DNA of 64,000 nucleotides from Pseudoxanthomonas spadix (GCF_003703395.1 NZ_RDQN01000004.1:372001-436000), one strand, 5' to 3'. Positions 17,633-27,324 are shown, counted from the stretch's first letter. Notes: generated by a model from the sequence alone, not told the origin. A program made the numbers and translations.

Positions 17633-18378
17633 ACACCGCCCGTCCCCTGGAAGGGGAAATCGCGCTGGTCACCGGCGCCAGCCGCGGCATCGGCGCGGCC
17701 ATCGCCGACACGCTGGCCGCGCAGGGCGCGACCGTGATCGGCACCGCGACCACCGACAGCGGCGCGCAGGCCATCGCCCAGCGCATGGAAGTGCTCGGTG
17801 GCCACGGCCGCACCCTGGACGTCACCGATGCGGCCGCGGTCGAAGCGTTGATCGAGGCGACCGCCAGGGAGTTCGGACCCGTCTCGATCCTGGTCAACAA
17901 CGCCGGCATCACCCGCGACAACCTGCTGATGCGGATGAAGGAGCAGGACTGGAACGCGATCCTGGACACCAACCTGTCCAGCGTCTTCCGCACCTGCAAG
18001 GCGGTCATGCGCGGCATGATGAAGGCGCGCAAGGGCCGCATCATCAACATCGCCTCGGTGGTCGGGGTGACCGGCAATCCCGGGCAGACCAACTACGCGG
18101 CGGCCAAGGCCGGTATCATCGCCTTCTCCAAGTCGCTGGCCAAGGAAATCGGTTCGCGCGGGGTGACGGTCAATGTCGTGGCGCCTGGCTTTATCGACAC
18201 CGACATGACCAGGGCCCTGCCCGAGGACGCCAAGGCCGCGCTGATCGGCCAGATCGCCTTGGGCCACCTGGGCGAGCCGGCCGACATCGCTGCCGCGGTG
18301 GCGTTCCTGGCCGGTCCCCAGGCCCGGTACATCACCGGCGAAACCTTGCACGTCAACGGCGGCATGTACATGCCGTGA
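17629..18378 (+). CDS. fabG: 3-oxoacyl-ACP reductase FabG
   Basis: An NADPH-dependent short-chain dehydrogenase of 249 residues with the cofactor motif TGASRGIG (about residues 16-23), NNAG, and the catalytic Ser-Tyr-Lys triad (SVVGVTG, YAAAK). It reduces 3-oxoacyl-ACP in the elongation cycle. The start overlaps the fabD stop, so translation is coupled. Confidence 0.95.
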   Translation: MNTARPLEGEIALVTGASRGIGAAIADTLAAQGATVIGTATTDSGAQAIAQRMEVLGGHGRTLDVTDAAAVEALIEATAREFGPVSILVNNAGITRDNLLMRMKEQDWNAILDTNLSSVFRTCKAVMRGMMKARKGRIINIASVVGVTGNPGQTNYAAAKAGIIAFSKSLAKEIGSRGVTVNVVAPGFIDTDMTRALPEDAKAALIGQIALGHLGEPADIAAAVAFLAGPQARYITGETLHVNGGMYMP

Positions 18379-18411
18379 CCCAGGATTCGGCCCTAAGTGG
18401 CTGATTCAACG

Positions 18412-18439
18412 GGGCTTGCGGCATCGTGTCCGCAAGCCC
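18412..18439 (+). terminator. Stem-loop between fabG and acpP
   Basis: A perfect 10-bp stem (GGGCTTGCGG / CCGCAAGCCC) with an 8-nt loop, followed by a C/T-rich rather than pure T tract. It could attenuate fabG transcripts, leaving acpP to its own promoter (a TACACT hexamer lies at 18450-18455). Partial terminator at best. Confidence 0.55.
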
Positions 18440-18493
18440 GGCTTTCCCTTACACTATCCCGTCTTTACCCCATCTCCGTCTGGAGCGAAATCC

Positions 18494-18733
18494 ATGAGCA
18501 GCATTGAAGAACGCGTCAAGAAGATCGTTGTCGAACAACTTGGCGTCAAAGAAGAAGAAGTCACCACCAGCGCATCGTTCGTGGACGATCTGGGCGCCGA
18601 CTCCCTGGACACCGTCGAGCTGGTCATGGCGCTGGAAGAAGAGTTCGAGTGCGAAATTCCGGACGAAGAGGCCGAGAAGATCACCTCCGTCCAGCAGGCC
18701 ATCGACTACGTCAAGGCCCACGTCAAGGCCTGA
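18494..18733 (+). CDS. acpP: Acyl carrier protein
   Basis: A 79-residue very acidic protein with the phosphopantetheine attachment Ser in [10 protein letters not shown]. It carries growing acyl chains for the neighbouring Fab enzymes. Start ATG follows a GGAG ribosome-binding site. The separation from fabG by a stem-loop and possible promoter fits the high expression expected of ACP. Confidence 0.97.
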   Translation: MSSIEERVKKIVVEQLGVKEEEVTTSASFVDDLGADSLDTVELVMALEEEFECEIPDEEAEKITSVQQAIDYVKAHVKA

Positions 18734-18758
18734 CCGGCCTGATGGAAGCAAGTCACCC

Positions 18759-18780
18759 CGGGGCCGCGCTTGCGGCCCCG
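18759..18780 (+). terminator. GC-rich hairpin between acpP and fabF
   Basis: A 9-bp stem (CGGGGCCGC / GCGGCCCCG) closes on a GCTT loop. It lacks a T-run, so it may slow rather than end transcription, or protect the 3' end of a monocistronic acpP message. Confidence 0.5.
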
Positions 18781-18863
18781 TGCGCATCTGGCGCGTGGCG
18801 CCGGGTTTCCAGTCAATTCAAGGCCGGCCTCGCCCGGCCAGCAGGATCGCGGAGTAGAACGTT

Positions 18864-20102
18864 ATGAGCCGACGTCGCGTCGTCATTACCGGCATGGGCA
18901 TGGTCTCGCCGCTGGGCAATGACCTGGCCAGCAGTTGGGATGGCATCAAGAACGGCCGTTCGGGCATCGGCCCGCTGACCTCGTTCGATGCCTCCACTTT
19001 CGCCACCCGCATCTGCGGCGAAGTGCGTGACCTGGACATCACCCGGTTCATCAGCCCCAAGGAGGCCAGGAAGATGGATGCGTTCATCCATTACGGCATG
19101 GCCGCCTCGCTGATGGCGCTGGAGGATTCGGGGCTGGAGGTGACCGAGGCCAACGCCGAGCGCATCGGGGCGATGATCGGCTCGGGTATCGGCGGGATCC
19201 TGGGCATCGAACAGCAGACCGAGAAATACCTGGAGGGCGGCGCACGCAAGGTGTCCCCGTTCTACATCCCCAGCACCATCATCAACATGCTGCCGGGCCA
19301 CCTGAGCATCATGAAGGGCCTGAAAGGGCCGGGTTTTTCGGCGGTGTCGGCGTGCGCCTCGGCCAACCATTCGATCGGCATGGCGATGCGCACCATCCAG
19401 TACGGCGATGCCGAGGTGATGGTCGCCGGTGGCGCCGAGCGCGGCTCCTCGCCGACCTCGATGGCCGGCTTCTGTTCGATGAAGGCCATGTCCACCCGCA
19501 ACGACGATCCGACCCGGGCCTCGCGCCCGTGGGACGCCGAGCGCGATGGCTTCGTCATGGGCGACGGCGCCGGCATCCTGGTGATCGAGGAATACGAGCA
19601 CGCCAAGGCCCGCGGCGCGCGCATCTACTGCGAGCTGGCCGGTTTCGGCGCCAGCCAGGATGCCTGGCACATGACCGCGCCCAGCGAGAACGGCGAAGGC
19701 CCGGCGCGCTGCATGACCATGGCCATGAAGGACGCCGGCGTCAGCGCCGAGCAGGTCGAATACCTCAACGCACATGGCACTTCCACGCCACTGGGCGATC
19801 TGGCCGAAACCCTGGCGATGAAGCGCGCCCTGGGCGAGCACGCCTACAAGGTCATGGTCAGCTCGACCAAGTCGATGACCGGCCACCTGCTGGGCGCTGC
19901 CGGCGGCGTGGAAGCGATCTTCACCGTGATGGCGCTGCAGGAGAACGTGATCCCGGCGACCATCAACCTGGACAACCCGGGCGAAGGCTGCGACCTGGAC
20001 TACGTGCCCAACGTGGCGCGCGAGAAGAAGATCGATGTGGCCATGTCCAACGGCTTTGGCTTCGGCGGCACCAACGGCACCCTGGTGTTCAAGCGCCTCT
20101 GA
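18864..20102 (+). CDS. fabF: 3-oxoacyl-ACP synthase II (FabF)
   Basis: The 412-residue elongating condensing enzyme has the active-site Cys in SACASANHS and the two His motifs NAHGTSTPLGD and MTGHLLGAAG. It extends acyl-ACP with malonyl-ACP and sets unsaturated chain length with temperature. The ATG at 18864 matches the conserved RRRVVITGMGMVSPLG start. Confidence 0.96.
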   Translation: MSRRRVVITGMGMVSPLGNDLASSWDGIKNGRSGIGPLTSFDASTFATRICGEVRDLDITRFISPKEARKMDAFIHYGMAASLMALEDSGLEVTEANAERIGAMIGSGIGGILGIEQQTEKYLEGGARKVSPFYIPSTIINMLPGHLSIMKGLKGPGFSAVSACASANHSIGMAMRTIQYGDAEVMVAGGAERGSSPTSMAGFCSMKAMSTRNDDPTRASRPWDAERDGFVMGDGAGILVIEEYEHAKARGARIYCELAGFGASQDAWHMTAPSENGEGPARCMTMAMKDAGVSAEQVEYLNAHGTSTPLGDLAETLAMKRALGEHAYKVMVSSTKSMTGHLLGAAGGVEAIFTVMALQENVIPATINLDNPGEGCDLDYVPNVAREKKIDVAMSNGFGFGGTNGTLVFKRL

Positions 20103-20131
20103 TCCACGCCTTTACCCATCGGCAACACCTC

Positions 20132-20161
20132 CATCGGGAGCGGCGCAAACCGCTCCCGATG
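20132..20161 (+). terminator. Probable intrinsic terminator after fabF
   Basis: A 12-bp GC-rich stem (CATCGGGAGCGG / CCGCTCCCGATG) with a 6-nt loop sits 30 nt after fabF. The following tract, TGCGTTTGAG, is only weakly T-rich, so some read-through into pabB is likely. Confidence 0.7.
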
Positions 20162-20181
20162 TGCGTTTGAGAACGACCACC

Positions 20182-21552
20182 ATGCTCCTGACCCGCCCGC
20201 TGCCCGATCACTTCGACCTGCTGTTGCTGCAGCGGGTGGCGCCGTCGCGCTATCCGCTGCTGATGGAGTCGGTGGCCTCGGGCACCGCGCATGGGCGCTG
20301 GGACCTGCTGCTGATGGGCAACGGCCAGGGCCTGTGCCTGGACCGGCAGGGCGTGACCCGCACGCTGCAGGGCCAGGTGCTGGAAGGCGCGTTCCTGGAG
20401 TTGCTCGATGTGCAGTGGCGGCCCCTGCGTGCGCTGCGCGAACAATCGCGCTGGCCGTTCCACGGTGGCTGGGCGCTGATGCTGGGCTATGAGCTGGCCG
20501 GCCAGGTCGAGCCGGTGCTGCAGCTCCCGCAGGACGCCGATGGCATGCCCATCGCGCTGGCCCTGCGCTGCCCGGCGGCGGCGCTGCGCGACCGCGCAAC
20601 CGGCCAATGCATCGCGATCGCCGAGCCCGGGCATGCAGGCCTGCTGGAGGTGATCGCAGGCGATGTCCAGGCCGGCGCCGCACTGGCCGCGCCGGTGTGG
20701 TCGGCGCCGTCGGCGCTGGTCGAGGATGATCCGCAGGCCTTCCTCGATGGCGTCGGCCGTATCCTCGCGTACCTGGCCGCTGGCGACGTCTTCCAGGTGA
20801 ACCTCTCGCGCGGCTGGCGTGCGCGCTTCGATGCGCCGCTGGATCCGGCCGCGCTGTATGCACGATTGCGCCACTGCAATCCGGCACCGTTTGCCGGGTT
20901 GTTCCGGCACCAGGGCGTGGCGGTGGTCAGTGCCTCGCCCGAGCGGCTGGTGTCGGTGCGCGACGGGATCGCCCAGACGCGCCCGATCGCCGGAACGCGT
21001 GCGCGTTTGGAAGGCGACGACGATACCGCGCGGATTCGCGAGCTGGTCGGCCATCCCAAAGAGCGCGCCGAACACGTGATGCTGATCGACCTGGAGCGCA
21101 ACGACCTGGGCCGGGTGTGCACGCCCGGCAGCGTCGAGGTCGACGAGCTGATGACGGTGGAAAGCTACGCCCACGTGCACCACATCGTCAGCAACGTACG
21201 CGGCCAGCTGCGCGCCGAGGTCACGCCGGGGCAGGTGATCGCCGCGACCTTCCCCGGGGGCACCATCACCGGCTGCCCGAAGGTGCGCTGCATGCAGATC
21301 ATCGCCGAGCTGGAACAGGCTCCGCGCGGCGCCTACACCGGCGCGTTCGGCTGGCTGGGCCGCGATGGCGACCTGGACCTGAACATCCTGATCCGCAGCG
21401 CGCGGCTGGTGGACGAAGCTGGCGGCAGCACGCTGTGCTTGCGCACCGGGGCCGGGATCGTGATCGATTCACGCCCGGGCGCCGAGCTTGCGGAAACCCG
21501 CGCCAAGGCGCGCGGCATGCTGGCCGCGCTCGGCCCGGTGGCTGGCGCCTGA
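20182..21552 (+). CDS. pabB: Aminodeoxychorismate synthase component I
   Basis: PabB aminates chorismate for folate synthesis. The 456-residue protein belongs to the chorismate-binding family: DVFQVNLSR, SASPERL, TRPIAGTR, ERNDLGRVC, VHHIVS and FPGGTITGCPK. It occupies the place that pabC holds in E. coli (fabF-pabC-mltG). No pabA or pabC is in the window. The gene is followed by mltG. Confidence 0.93.
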   Translation: MLLTRPLPDHFDLLLLQRVAPSRYPLLMESVASGTAHGRWDLLLMGNGQGLCLDRQGVTRTLQGQVLEGAFLELLDVQWRPLRALREQSRWPFHGGWALMLGYELAGQVEPVLQLPQDADGMPIALALRCPAAALRDRATGQCIAIAEPGHAGLLEVIAGDVQAGAALAAPVWSAPSALVEDDPQAFLDGVGRILAYLAAGDVFQVNLSRGWRARFDAPLDPAALYARLRHCNPAPFAGLFRHQGVAVVSASPERLVSVRDGIAQTRPIAGTRARLEGDDDTARIRELVGHPKERAEHVMLIDLERNDLGRVCTPGSVEVDELMTVESYAHVHHIVSNVRGQLRAEVTPGQVIAATFPGGTITGCPKVRCMQIIAELEQAPRGAYTGAFGWLGRDGDLDLNILIRSARLVDEAGGSTLCLRTGAGIVIDSRPGAELAETRAKARGMLAALGPVAGA

Positions 21553-21613
21553 ACCGCCTGCGCCGTGGCCGGCTGGTATCCTGCGCGACCGTTCTCACCG
21601 CCGATTGATCGCC

Positions 21614-22741
21614 GTGGCTTCAGGTTGCAGGCGCGCACTGCGCGCCATCGTCCTCGTTGGCGTCCTGCTGGCGCTGGCCATTGCGGCCGTGGCGCTGTGG
21701 GGCTGGCAGCGCTATCAAGGCTTCCAGTCCGCGCCGCTGCCGGGCCTGCACACCGGCCAGGTCGTGCAGGTCAAGCAGGGCGATTCCTTCCGGGCCGTGC
21801 TGGCGCGCCTGCGCGCGCAGGGCATCAACGCCGGCACCGATCTGGAATGGCAGCTGCTGGCGCGCCAGCTCGATGCGGCCGGCAAGCTGAAAGTGGGCGA
21901 ATACGCCCTGGACCCCGGTACCACCCCGCGCACGCTGCTGCAGAACATGCGCGCCGGGCGGATCATCCAGTACCGTTTCACCATCGTCGAAGGCTGGAAC
22001 TTCCGCCAGCTGCGCGCCGCGCTCGACGCCGCCACCCCGCTGCTGCACCAGACCCGCCAGCTGGACGATGCCGCGCTGATGGCCGCGATCGGCCACGCCG
22101 GCCAGCATCCCGAAGGCCGCTTCCTGCCCGAGACCTACCTGTATGTCCGTGGCGACAGCGACCTGGATGTACTCACACGGGCCTACGAGGCCATGGCCAG
22201 GGCCCTGGCCGCGGCCTGGGCCGAACGCGCTGCCGAGCTGCCGCTGACCACGCCCGACCAGGCGCTGATCCTGGCCTCGATCGTGGAAAAGGAAACCGGC
22301 ATCGCCGAGGAGCGCGCGCAGATCGCCGGGGTGTTCATTCGCCGCCTGCGGCTGGGCATGAAGCTGCAGACCGATCCGACCGTGATCTACGGCATTGGCA
22401 GCGCATACGACGGCAACATCCGCCGCCGCGACCTGGCCACCGACACGCCCTACAACACCTACACGCGCAGCGGCCTGACACCCACGCCGATCGCCATGCC
22501 CGGTCGCGATGCGCTGCAGGCCGCGCTGCATCCGGCTCCCGGCGATGCGTTGTATTTCGTCGCGCTGGGCGATGGCAGTGGCCGGCACGTGTTCTCGGCC
22601 ACGCTGGCCCAGCACAACGCCGCCGTGCGCCAGTACCTGGACCGCATGCGCCGGCCGCCGTTGCCGGAGGAACAAGCCGCGCTTGCGCCGGCCGATGCGC
22701 AGGCTGGGCCGGCGCCCGATGCCAGGATCGGCCCGCGATGA
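21614..22741 (+). CDS. mltG: Endolytic murein transglycosylase MltG
   Basis: MltG cleaves nascent glycan strands and sets their length. The protein (375 residues from GTG 21614; a TTG at 21605 is an alternative) has one N-terminal membrane helix (about residues 9-30), a LysM-like subdomain and the catalytic domain with the Glu in SIVEKETG (about residue 226) and the LQTDPTVIYG and YNTYTRSGLTPTPI motifs. It overlaps tmk by 4 nt. Confidence 0.93.
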   Translation: MASGCRRALRAIVLVGVLLALAIAAVALWGWQRYQGFQSAPLPGLHTGQVVQVKQGDSFRAVLARLRAQGINAGTDLEWQLLARQLDAAGKLKVGEYALDPGTTPRTLLQNMRAGRIIQYRFTIVEGWNFRQLRAALDAATPLLHQTRQLDDAALMAAIGHAGQHPEGRFLPETYLYVRGDSDLDVLTRAYEAMARALAAAWAERAAELPLTTPDQALILASIVEKETGIAEERAQIAGVFIRRLRLGMKLQTDPTVIYGIGSAYDGNIRRRDLATDTPYNTYTRSGLTPTPIAMPGRDALQAALHPAPGDALYFVALGDGSGRHVFSATLAQHNAAVRQYLDRMRRPPLPEEQAALAPADAQAGPAPDARIGPR

Positions 22742-23385
22742 GTCCGCAACCGGTCGAGCATCCGCGGTTCATCAGCCTGGAAGGCGGCGAGGGCGCGGGC
22801 AAGACCAGTGCGCTGGCCGCGATCCGCGACACCCTGCAGGCGGCCGGTCACCAGGTCGTGCTCACCCGCGAGCCGGGCGGCACGCCGCTGGCCGAGCGCA
22901 TCCGCGCCATCCTGCTCGAGCCGGCCGAGGAAACGCTGGCACCGGAAGCCGAGCTGCTGCTGATGTTCGCCGCGCGCGCCCAGCACGTGCAGCGGGTGAT
23001 CGCACCGGCCCTGGCCGGTGGTGCATTCGTGGTCAGCGACCGCTTCACCGATTCCAGTTATGCCTACCAGGTCCACGGCCGTGGCCTGGATCGCAGCCTG
23101 GTCGAAGACCTCGAACGCCGGGTGGTGCATGTGGCGCCGGCCATGACCTTGCTGCTGGATCTGGACGTGCGCGAAGGCCGCGCCCGCACCGCTGGCCGCG
23201 ACCTGTGGCCGGACCGGATCGAGCGCGAGCAGGACGATTTCTTCGAGCGGGTGCGCGAAGGCTACCGTCGCCGCGCGCAGGCCTTTCCGCAGCGTTTCCG
23301 GGTGATCGATGCGTCGCAGTCGCCACAGTCGGTGGCCGTGGCGGTCGCCGAAGCGGTGCGCGCCTGGCTGGGGGCGCAGGCATGA
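22738..23385 (+). CDS. tmk: Thymidylate kinase
   Basis: A 215-residue dTMP kinase with the P-loop GGEGAGKTS (about residues 16-24), TREPGGTPLAE, the DRFTDSSYAYQ motif and a C-terminal lid with several Arg residues. It makes dTDP for DNA synthesis. It overlaps mltG upstream and holB downstream by 4 nt each. Confidence 0.96.
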   Translation: MSPQPVEHPRFISLEGGEGAGKTSALAAIRDTLQAAGHQVVLTREPGGTPLAERIRAILLEPAEETLAPEAELLLMFAARAQHVQRVIAPALAGGAFVVSDRFTDSSYAYQVHGRGLDRSLVEDLERRVVHVAPAMTLLLDLDVREGRARTAGRDLWPDRIEREQDDFFERVREGYRRRAQAFPQRFRVIDASQSPQSVAVAVAEAVRAWLGAQA

Positions 23386-24341
23386 GCACGGCTTTGGCGC
23401 CCTGGCAGCAGCGCGCCCACGACCAGGCATTGGATGCGCTGCAATCCGGGCGCATGGGCCATGCACTGCTGTTGTGCGGCGCTGCCGGGCTGGGCAAGCG
23501 CGCGATCGCCGATCGCCTGGCGCGGCATGTGCTCAGTGGCGGCGCGCCGGGCAGCAGCAACCGCGATACCCAGTTGATCGATGCCGGGACGCATCCGGAC
23601 CTGCAACGGGTGTCGTTCATCCCGACCCGCGACGGCACCAAGCTGCGGTCCGAGATCGTGATCGAGCAGATCCGCGAGCTGTCGCAGAAGCTTTCGCTCA
23701 CCCCGCAGTACGGGCGCGCCCAGGTGGTCATCATCGATCCGGCCGATGCGGTCAACCGGGCAGCGTGGAACGCACTGCTCAAGACCCTGGAAGAACCCCA
23801 GCCCGGCCGCTACCTGTGGCTGCTCAGCGCCGAGCCGGCACGCCTGCCGGCGACCATCCGCAGCCGCTGTCAGAAGCTGGAAATCCGCCTGCCACCGCGC
23901 GCCGAGGCGATGGCCTGGCTGCTGGCGCAGGGCTATCCCGAAGGCGCCGCCGCCGAGGCATTGGACGCCGCGCGCGGCCATCCCAATCTGGCCCTGGCGT
24001 GGATGGCCGAAGGCGGCATGGCCCTGCGCCGCGAGGTGGCCGGCGACCTGGCCAGGCTCGAACGCGGCCAGCTGGCCGTGGTCGACACCGCCCAGCGCTG
24101 GGCCGGCGACGAGCACGCCGCGCTGCGCCTGCGTCATGCCGCCGATCTGGTGCTGGCCCAGGCCGCTGATCCGGCCTTGACCGATCCGGCACGATTGAAC
24201 AAGCTGGCTGCATGGTTTGACGCGGCCAATCGCACCCGCGACCTGTTGCGCACCACGGTGCGCGCCGACCTGGCGATCGTGGAGCTACTGCTGGCCTGGC
24301 GCGATGGTGGGCGCGGGCCGACCGGGGGAGGAAGGGGATGA
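23382..24341 (+). CDS. holB: DNA polymerase III delta' subunit
   Basis: A 319-residue clamp-loader subunit of the AAA+ fold. It retains a P-loop-like CGAAGLGKRA and the WNALLKTLEEP and SRCQK motifs. The zinc-binding cysteine cluster of E. coli delta' is absent: the matching region (about residues 50-65) contains no Cys. It sits in the conserved tmk-holB-pilZ order. Confidence 0.92.
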   Translation: MSTALAPWQQRAHDQALDALQSGRMGHALLLCGAAGLGKRAIADRLARHVLSGGAPGSSNRDTQLIDAGTHPDLQRVSFIPTRDGTKLRSEIVIEQIRELSQKLSLTPQYGRAQVVIIDPADAVNRAAWNALLKTLEEPQPGRYLWLLSAEPARLPATIRSRCQKLEIRLPPRAEAMAWLLAQGYPEGAAAEALDAARGHPNLALAWMAEGGMALRREVAGDLARLERGQLAVVDTAQRWAGDEHAALRLRHAADLVLAQAADPALTDPARLNKLAAWFDAANRTRDLLRTTVRADLAIVELLLAWRDGGRGPTGGGRG

Positions 24342-24685
24342 ATGCAACAAAGGGCGGGATCCTGTCGCTGACAGTGAAAGACAAGGCGCAGCTCTACAGC
24401 GCCTACATCCCCTTCGTGAAGAACGGCGGCATCTTCGTGCCCACCCCCAGGCGCTACTTCCTGGGCGATGAGGTGTTCGTGCTGGTGACCCTGCCCGAAT
24501 CCAGCGCGCGCCTGCCCGTTGCCGGCAGGGTGATCTGGGTGACGCCGGTGGGCGCGCAGGGCGCGCGCACGGCTGGCATCGGTGTGCAGTTCACCGAAGG
24601 CAGCGAGGGCGACACGGTGCGCAACCGGATCGAAACCCTGCTGGCTGGCACGCTCAACGCGGACAAGCCTACGCACACGATGTAA
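24338..24685 (+). CDS. pilZ: PilZ-domain type IV pilus assembly protein
   Basis: A 115-residue single-domain PilZ. It lacks the RxxxR and (D/N)xSxxG c-di-GMP-binding motifs, as in the founding PilZ of pilus biogenesis; the Xanthomonas orthologue acts through PilB and the EAL-GGDEF protein FimX. The start overlaps the holB stop (GATGA). A strong terminator follows at 24714. Confidence 0.9.
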   Translation: MNATKGGILSLTVKDKAQLYSAYIPFVKNGGIFVPTPRRYFLGDEVFVLVTLPESSARLPVAGRVIWVTPVGAQGARTAGIGVQFTEGSEGDTVRNRIETLLAGTLNADKPTHTM

Positions 24686-24713
24686 GCCGCGCGCTCGCAT
24701 CGCACCAAAGAAG

Positions 24714-24742
24714 AACGCAGCTCCCGACAGGCTGCGTTTTTT
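24714..24742 (+). terminator. Intrinsic terminator after pilZ
   Basis: An 8-bp stem AACGCAGC / GCTGCGTT is followed by six T. It ends the long fab-pilZ cluster. Confidence 0.9.
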
Positions 24743-24771
24743 GTGGTGTGGCGCGCGGGTGTGGCGCGTGG

Positions 24772-24981
24772 CTACAGACTCTTGAGCAAGTTGCCCAGCA
24801 GCAGTACCACCAGCCCGGCGCAGACCAGCCAGAACGCATATGGCACCAGCGCCGGGATGTAGTGCAGCTTGGCTGCCACGCCCAGGCCGCCGAGCAGCAG
24901 CGCCAGGAAGAACGTGCCGGAAGTCGGCGCAGACAGATGGAACATGCAGGTCGGTTTCGTCTTGGTTCGGAAGCTGCTCAT
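24772..24981 (-). CDS. Small membrane protein of unknown function
   Basis: About 69 residues if started at 24981, or 57 from the Met at 24945. Two hydrophobic helices are clear (TFFLALLLGGLGVAAKL and LVPYAFWLVCAGLVVLLLGNLL), leaving almost no soluble part. I do not recognise the family. It follows the FadJ-like gene on the same strand by about 60 nt and may share its transcript. Confidence 0.6.
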   Translation of the reverse strand: MSSFRTKTKPTCMFHLSAPTSGTFFLALLLGGLGVAAKLHYIPALVPYAFWLVCAGLVVLLLGNLLKSL

Positions 24982-25039
24982 GATGCCCGATCCACCGCGT
25001 GGCTTGCTGCCGGCGGGGGCGGATTGGCGTGGCCGAAGA

Positions 25040-27121
25040 TCAGGCGATCGGCTCGCGCAGGACCGGATTGTCCCAGCCCGGGCGTGGCGCGAAACGATCG
25101 CCATGCCGTGCCTGCAGCGTGCGCAGGCGCTCGATCAGCGCATCGGCGCCGGTCGCGCGGATGTGCTGGATCGGGCCGCCGCGGAACGGCGCGAAGCCGG
25201 TGCCGAAGATCACCCCGGCATCGAGCAGGTCGGCATCGGCAACGACATCGTCGTGCAGGCAGGCCACCGCCTCGTTGAGCAGCGGCAGGATCAGGCGGTC
25301 TTCCAGATCGGCCGGCGCCTGGTAGTCCTTGGGCACCTCGGGCTTGACGGCCTTGCCGTTCTCCCACTTGTACAGGCCCTGGCCGTCCTTCCTGCCGCGG
25401 CTGTCCGGGGTGACCGCGGCCAGCGCCGCCGGCACCTGCAGGCCCAGGAACGGCGAAAGCTCCTTGCCCACGCCGGCGGCCACGTCCAGGCCGACCGTGT
25501 CGATCAGTTCGATCGGTCCCATCGGCATGCCGAACTTCACCGCCGCCTTGTCGATCACCGCCCCGGGAATGCCTTCGGCGTAGGCCGTGGCCGCCTCGAG
25601 CAGGTACGGAAACAGCACCCGGTTGACCAGGAAGCCCGGCGTGCCGGCCACCGGCACCGGATACTTGTCCAGTGCCTTGCAGAACGCGGCCAGACGCTGG
25701 CCCGTTTCAGCCGACATGCCATCGTGGTGGACCACTTCCACCAGCGGCATCATCGCCACCGGATTGAAGTAGTGCAGGCCGCCGAACTGCGCGGGTCGGG
25801 CGATGTGGGTGCGCAGCTCCGCCAGCGGGATCGAGGAGGTATTGGTGGTCAGCAGCGCATCCGGCTTGAGCCGTGGCTCGACTGCGGCGTAGAGCTCGCG
25901 CTTGGCTTCGGGGTCTTCGATGATCGCCTCGATCAGCAGGTCCGCGCTTTCCACACCGGCGCCGGCCAGGTCCGACTTCAGGCGCGCGGCCACCGCCGGA
26001 CGCCTGGCCGGGTCCCTGACCTTCTTCTCGAACAGCGCCTGGGCGCGGGTCAGGGCATGGTCGATGTAGCGCTGCTCGCGATCCTGCAGGGTCACCTCGA
26101 AGCCCCTGTAGGCCGACCAGGCGGCGATGTCGCCGCCCATCACCCCGGCACCGATCACGTGCACGTGCCTGATCCCCGGCAGCGGCATGCCGCCGCCATC
26201 TTTTCCGCCCAGGCCCTTGAGGCGCTCGGTCAGGAAGAAGATCCGGATCAGGTTGCGCGCGGTGGGCGTGGCGGCCAGCTTGACCACTGCGCGACGCTCG
26301 GCCTCCAGGCGCGCATTGATGTCCTTGCCGCCAAAGCGCTCCCAGGTGTCGATCAGCGCATACGGCGCCGGATAATGCTCCTTGCGCGCCTTGCGCGCGA
26401 CCTGCCGGGTCATCTGCGGCGCCAGCAGCTTGCGGGCGGGCAGGGTGTTGGTGAGCCAGCCCATGGCGCGCTGCTTGAACGGGCGCACGGCGCCCTTGAG
26501 CGCCAGGGCCGCGGCGCTTTCGATCAGCACGGCCTTGTCCACGACCTTGTCGACCAGGCCCAGCGCGCGCGCAGCGCTGGCCGAGACGGTACGGCCGGTG
26601 AGCATCAGGTCCATCGCCGCCGGCGCGCCGATCAGGCGCGGCAGGCGCGCGCTGCCACCCCAGCCGGGGAAGATGCCCAGCTTGGTTTCCGGCAGGCCGA
26701 TGCGGGTGGAATCGTCGTTGGACGCCAGCCGATAGCGGCAGGCCAGCGACAGCTCGGTGCCGCCGCCCATGCAGAAGCCATGGATCGCCGCGACCGTGGG
26801 GCATGGCAGCTCGGCCAGCTTCTGGAAGGTGGCCTGGCCGCGGCGGATCGCATCGTTGACCGTGCCCTTGCGGTCGTACTCCTGGAACTCCTTCAGATCC
26901 GCGCCGGCGATGAAGCCGTTGGCCTTGCCCGAGGCGATCACCACCCCCCGGGGCGGGTCGATCGCCAGGCGTTCGACCAGATCGCCCAGTTCGATCAGCA
27001 CGTCCTGCGAGAAGCTGTTGACCGAGGCGTTCGCGCGGTCCAGATGCAGCACGACCACACCGTCCGGCCGGGTCTGCGTGCGCCAGTGACTGAATCGGAG
27101 CCCATCGAAGCTGGCTGTCAT
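25040..27121 (-). CDS. fadJ: FadJ-like 3-hydroxyacyl-CoA dehydrogenase / enoyl-CoA hydratase
   Basis: A 693-residue fusion enzyme for beta-oxidation. The N-terminal crotonase domain (about 15-200) has the oxyanion segment and two catalytic Glu (GGGTELSLA and PETKLGIFPGWGG). The dehydrogenase half has the NAD motif GAGVMGGDIA (about 319-328), the NTSSI loop and the HYFNPV His. It would hydrate enoyl-CoA and oxidise 3-hydroxyacyl-CoA. No thiolase partner is beside it. FadJ rather than FadB is judged from general layout only. It diverges from rpoE. Confidence 0.88.
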   Translation of the reverse strand: MTASFDGLRFSHWRTQTRPDGVVVLHLDRANASVNSFSQDVLIELGDLVERLAIDPPRGVVIASGKANGFIAGADLKEFQEYDRKGTVNDAIRRGQATFQKLAELPCPTVAAIHGFCMGGGTELSLACRYRLASNDDSTRIGLPETKLGIFPGWGGSARLPRLIGAPAAMDLMLTGRTVSASAARALGLVDKVVDKAVLIESAAALALKGAVRPFKQRAMGWLTNTLPARKLLAPQMTRQVARKARKEHYPAPYALIDTWERFGGKDINARLEAERRAVVKLAATPTARNLIRIFFLTERLKGLGGKDGGGMPLPGIRHVHVIGAGVMGGDIAAWSAYRGFEVTLQDREQRYIDHALTRAQALFEKKVRDPARRPAVAARLKSDLAGAGVESADLLIEAIIEDPEAKRELYAAVEPRLKPDALLTTNTSSIPLAELRTHIARPAQFGGLHYFNPVAMMPLVEVVHHDGMSAETGQRLAAFCKALDKYPVPVAGTPGFLVNRVLFPYLLEAATAYAEGIPGAVIDKAAVKFGMPMGPIELIDTVGLDVAAGVGKELSPFLGLQVPAALAAVTPDSRGRKDGQGLYKWENGKAVKPEVPKDYQAPADLEDRLILPLLNEAVACLHDDVVADADLLDAGVIFGTGFAPFRGGPIQHIRATGADALIERLRTLQARHGDRFAPRPGWDNPVLREPIA

Positions 27122-27286
27122 GGAGTGGACCATCCGTTGCAGTATGGGAAGCCCGTTATGATCGGCAGGTTGTTTGGCCTGCGTCAAATCCCCATGTTCC
27201 ACGGCCAACCGCCGACAAACAGCCGACGCGCGATGCGCTATTTTCCCGCCACGATCTCCTCGCAGCAGGACCACCATGCCGCCGGT

Positions 27287-27313
27287 GAACTTTTTCCCAC
27301 CGTCGCGGTCACA
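27287..27313 (+). promoter_or_regulatory. Possible sigma-E-type promoter for rpoE
   Basis: GAACTT (27287-27292), 15 nt, then GTCACA (27308-27313) matches the extracytoplasmic sigma-E pattern (GGAACTT / GTC). It lies directly before rpoE, so autoregulation is plausible. A start of transcription near 27319 would leave almost no leader for the ATG at 27325, which would favour the ATG at 27355. Confidence 0.5.
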
Positions 27314-27324
27314 GGATGCGGCTC

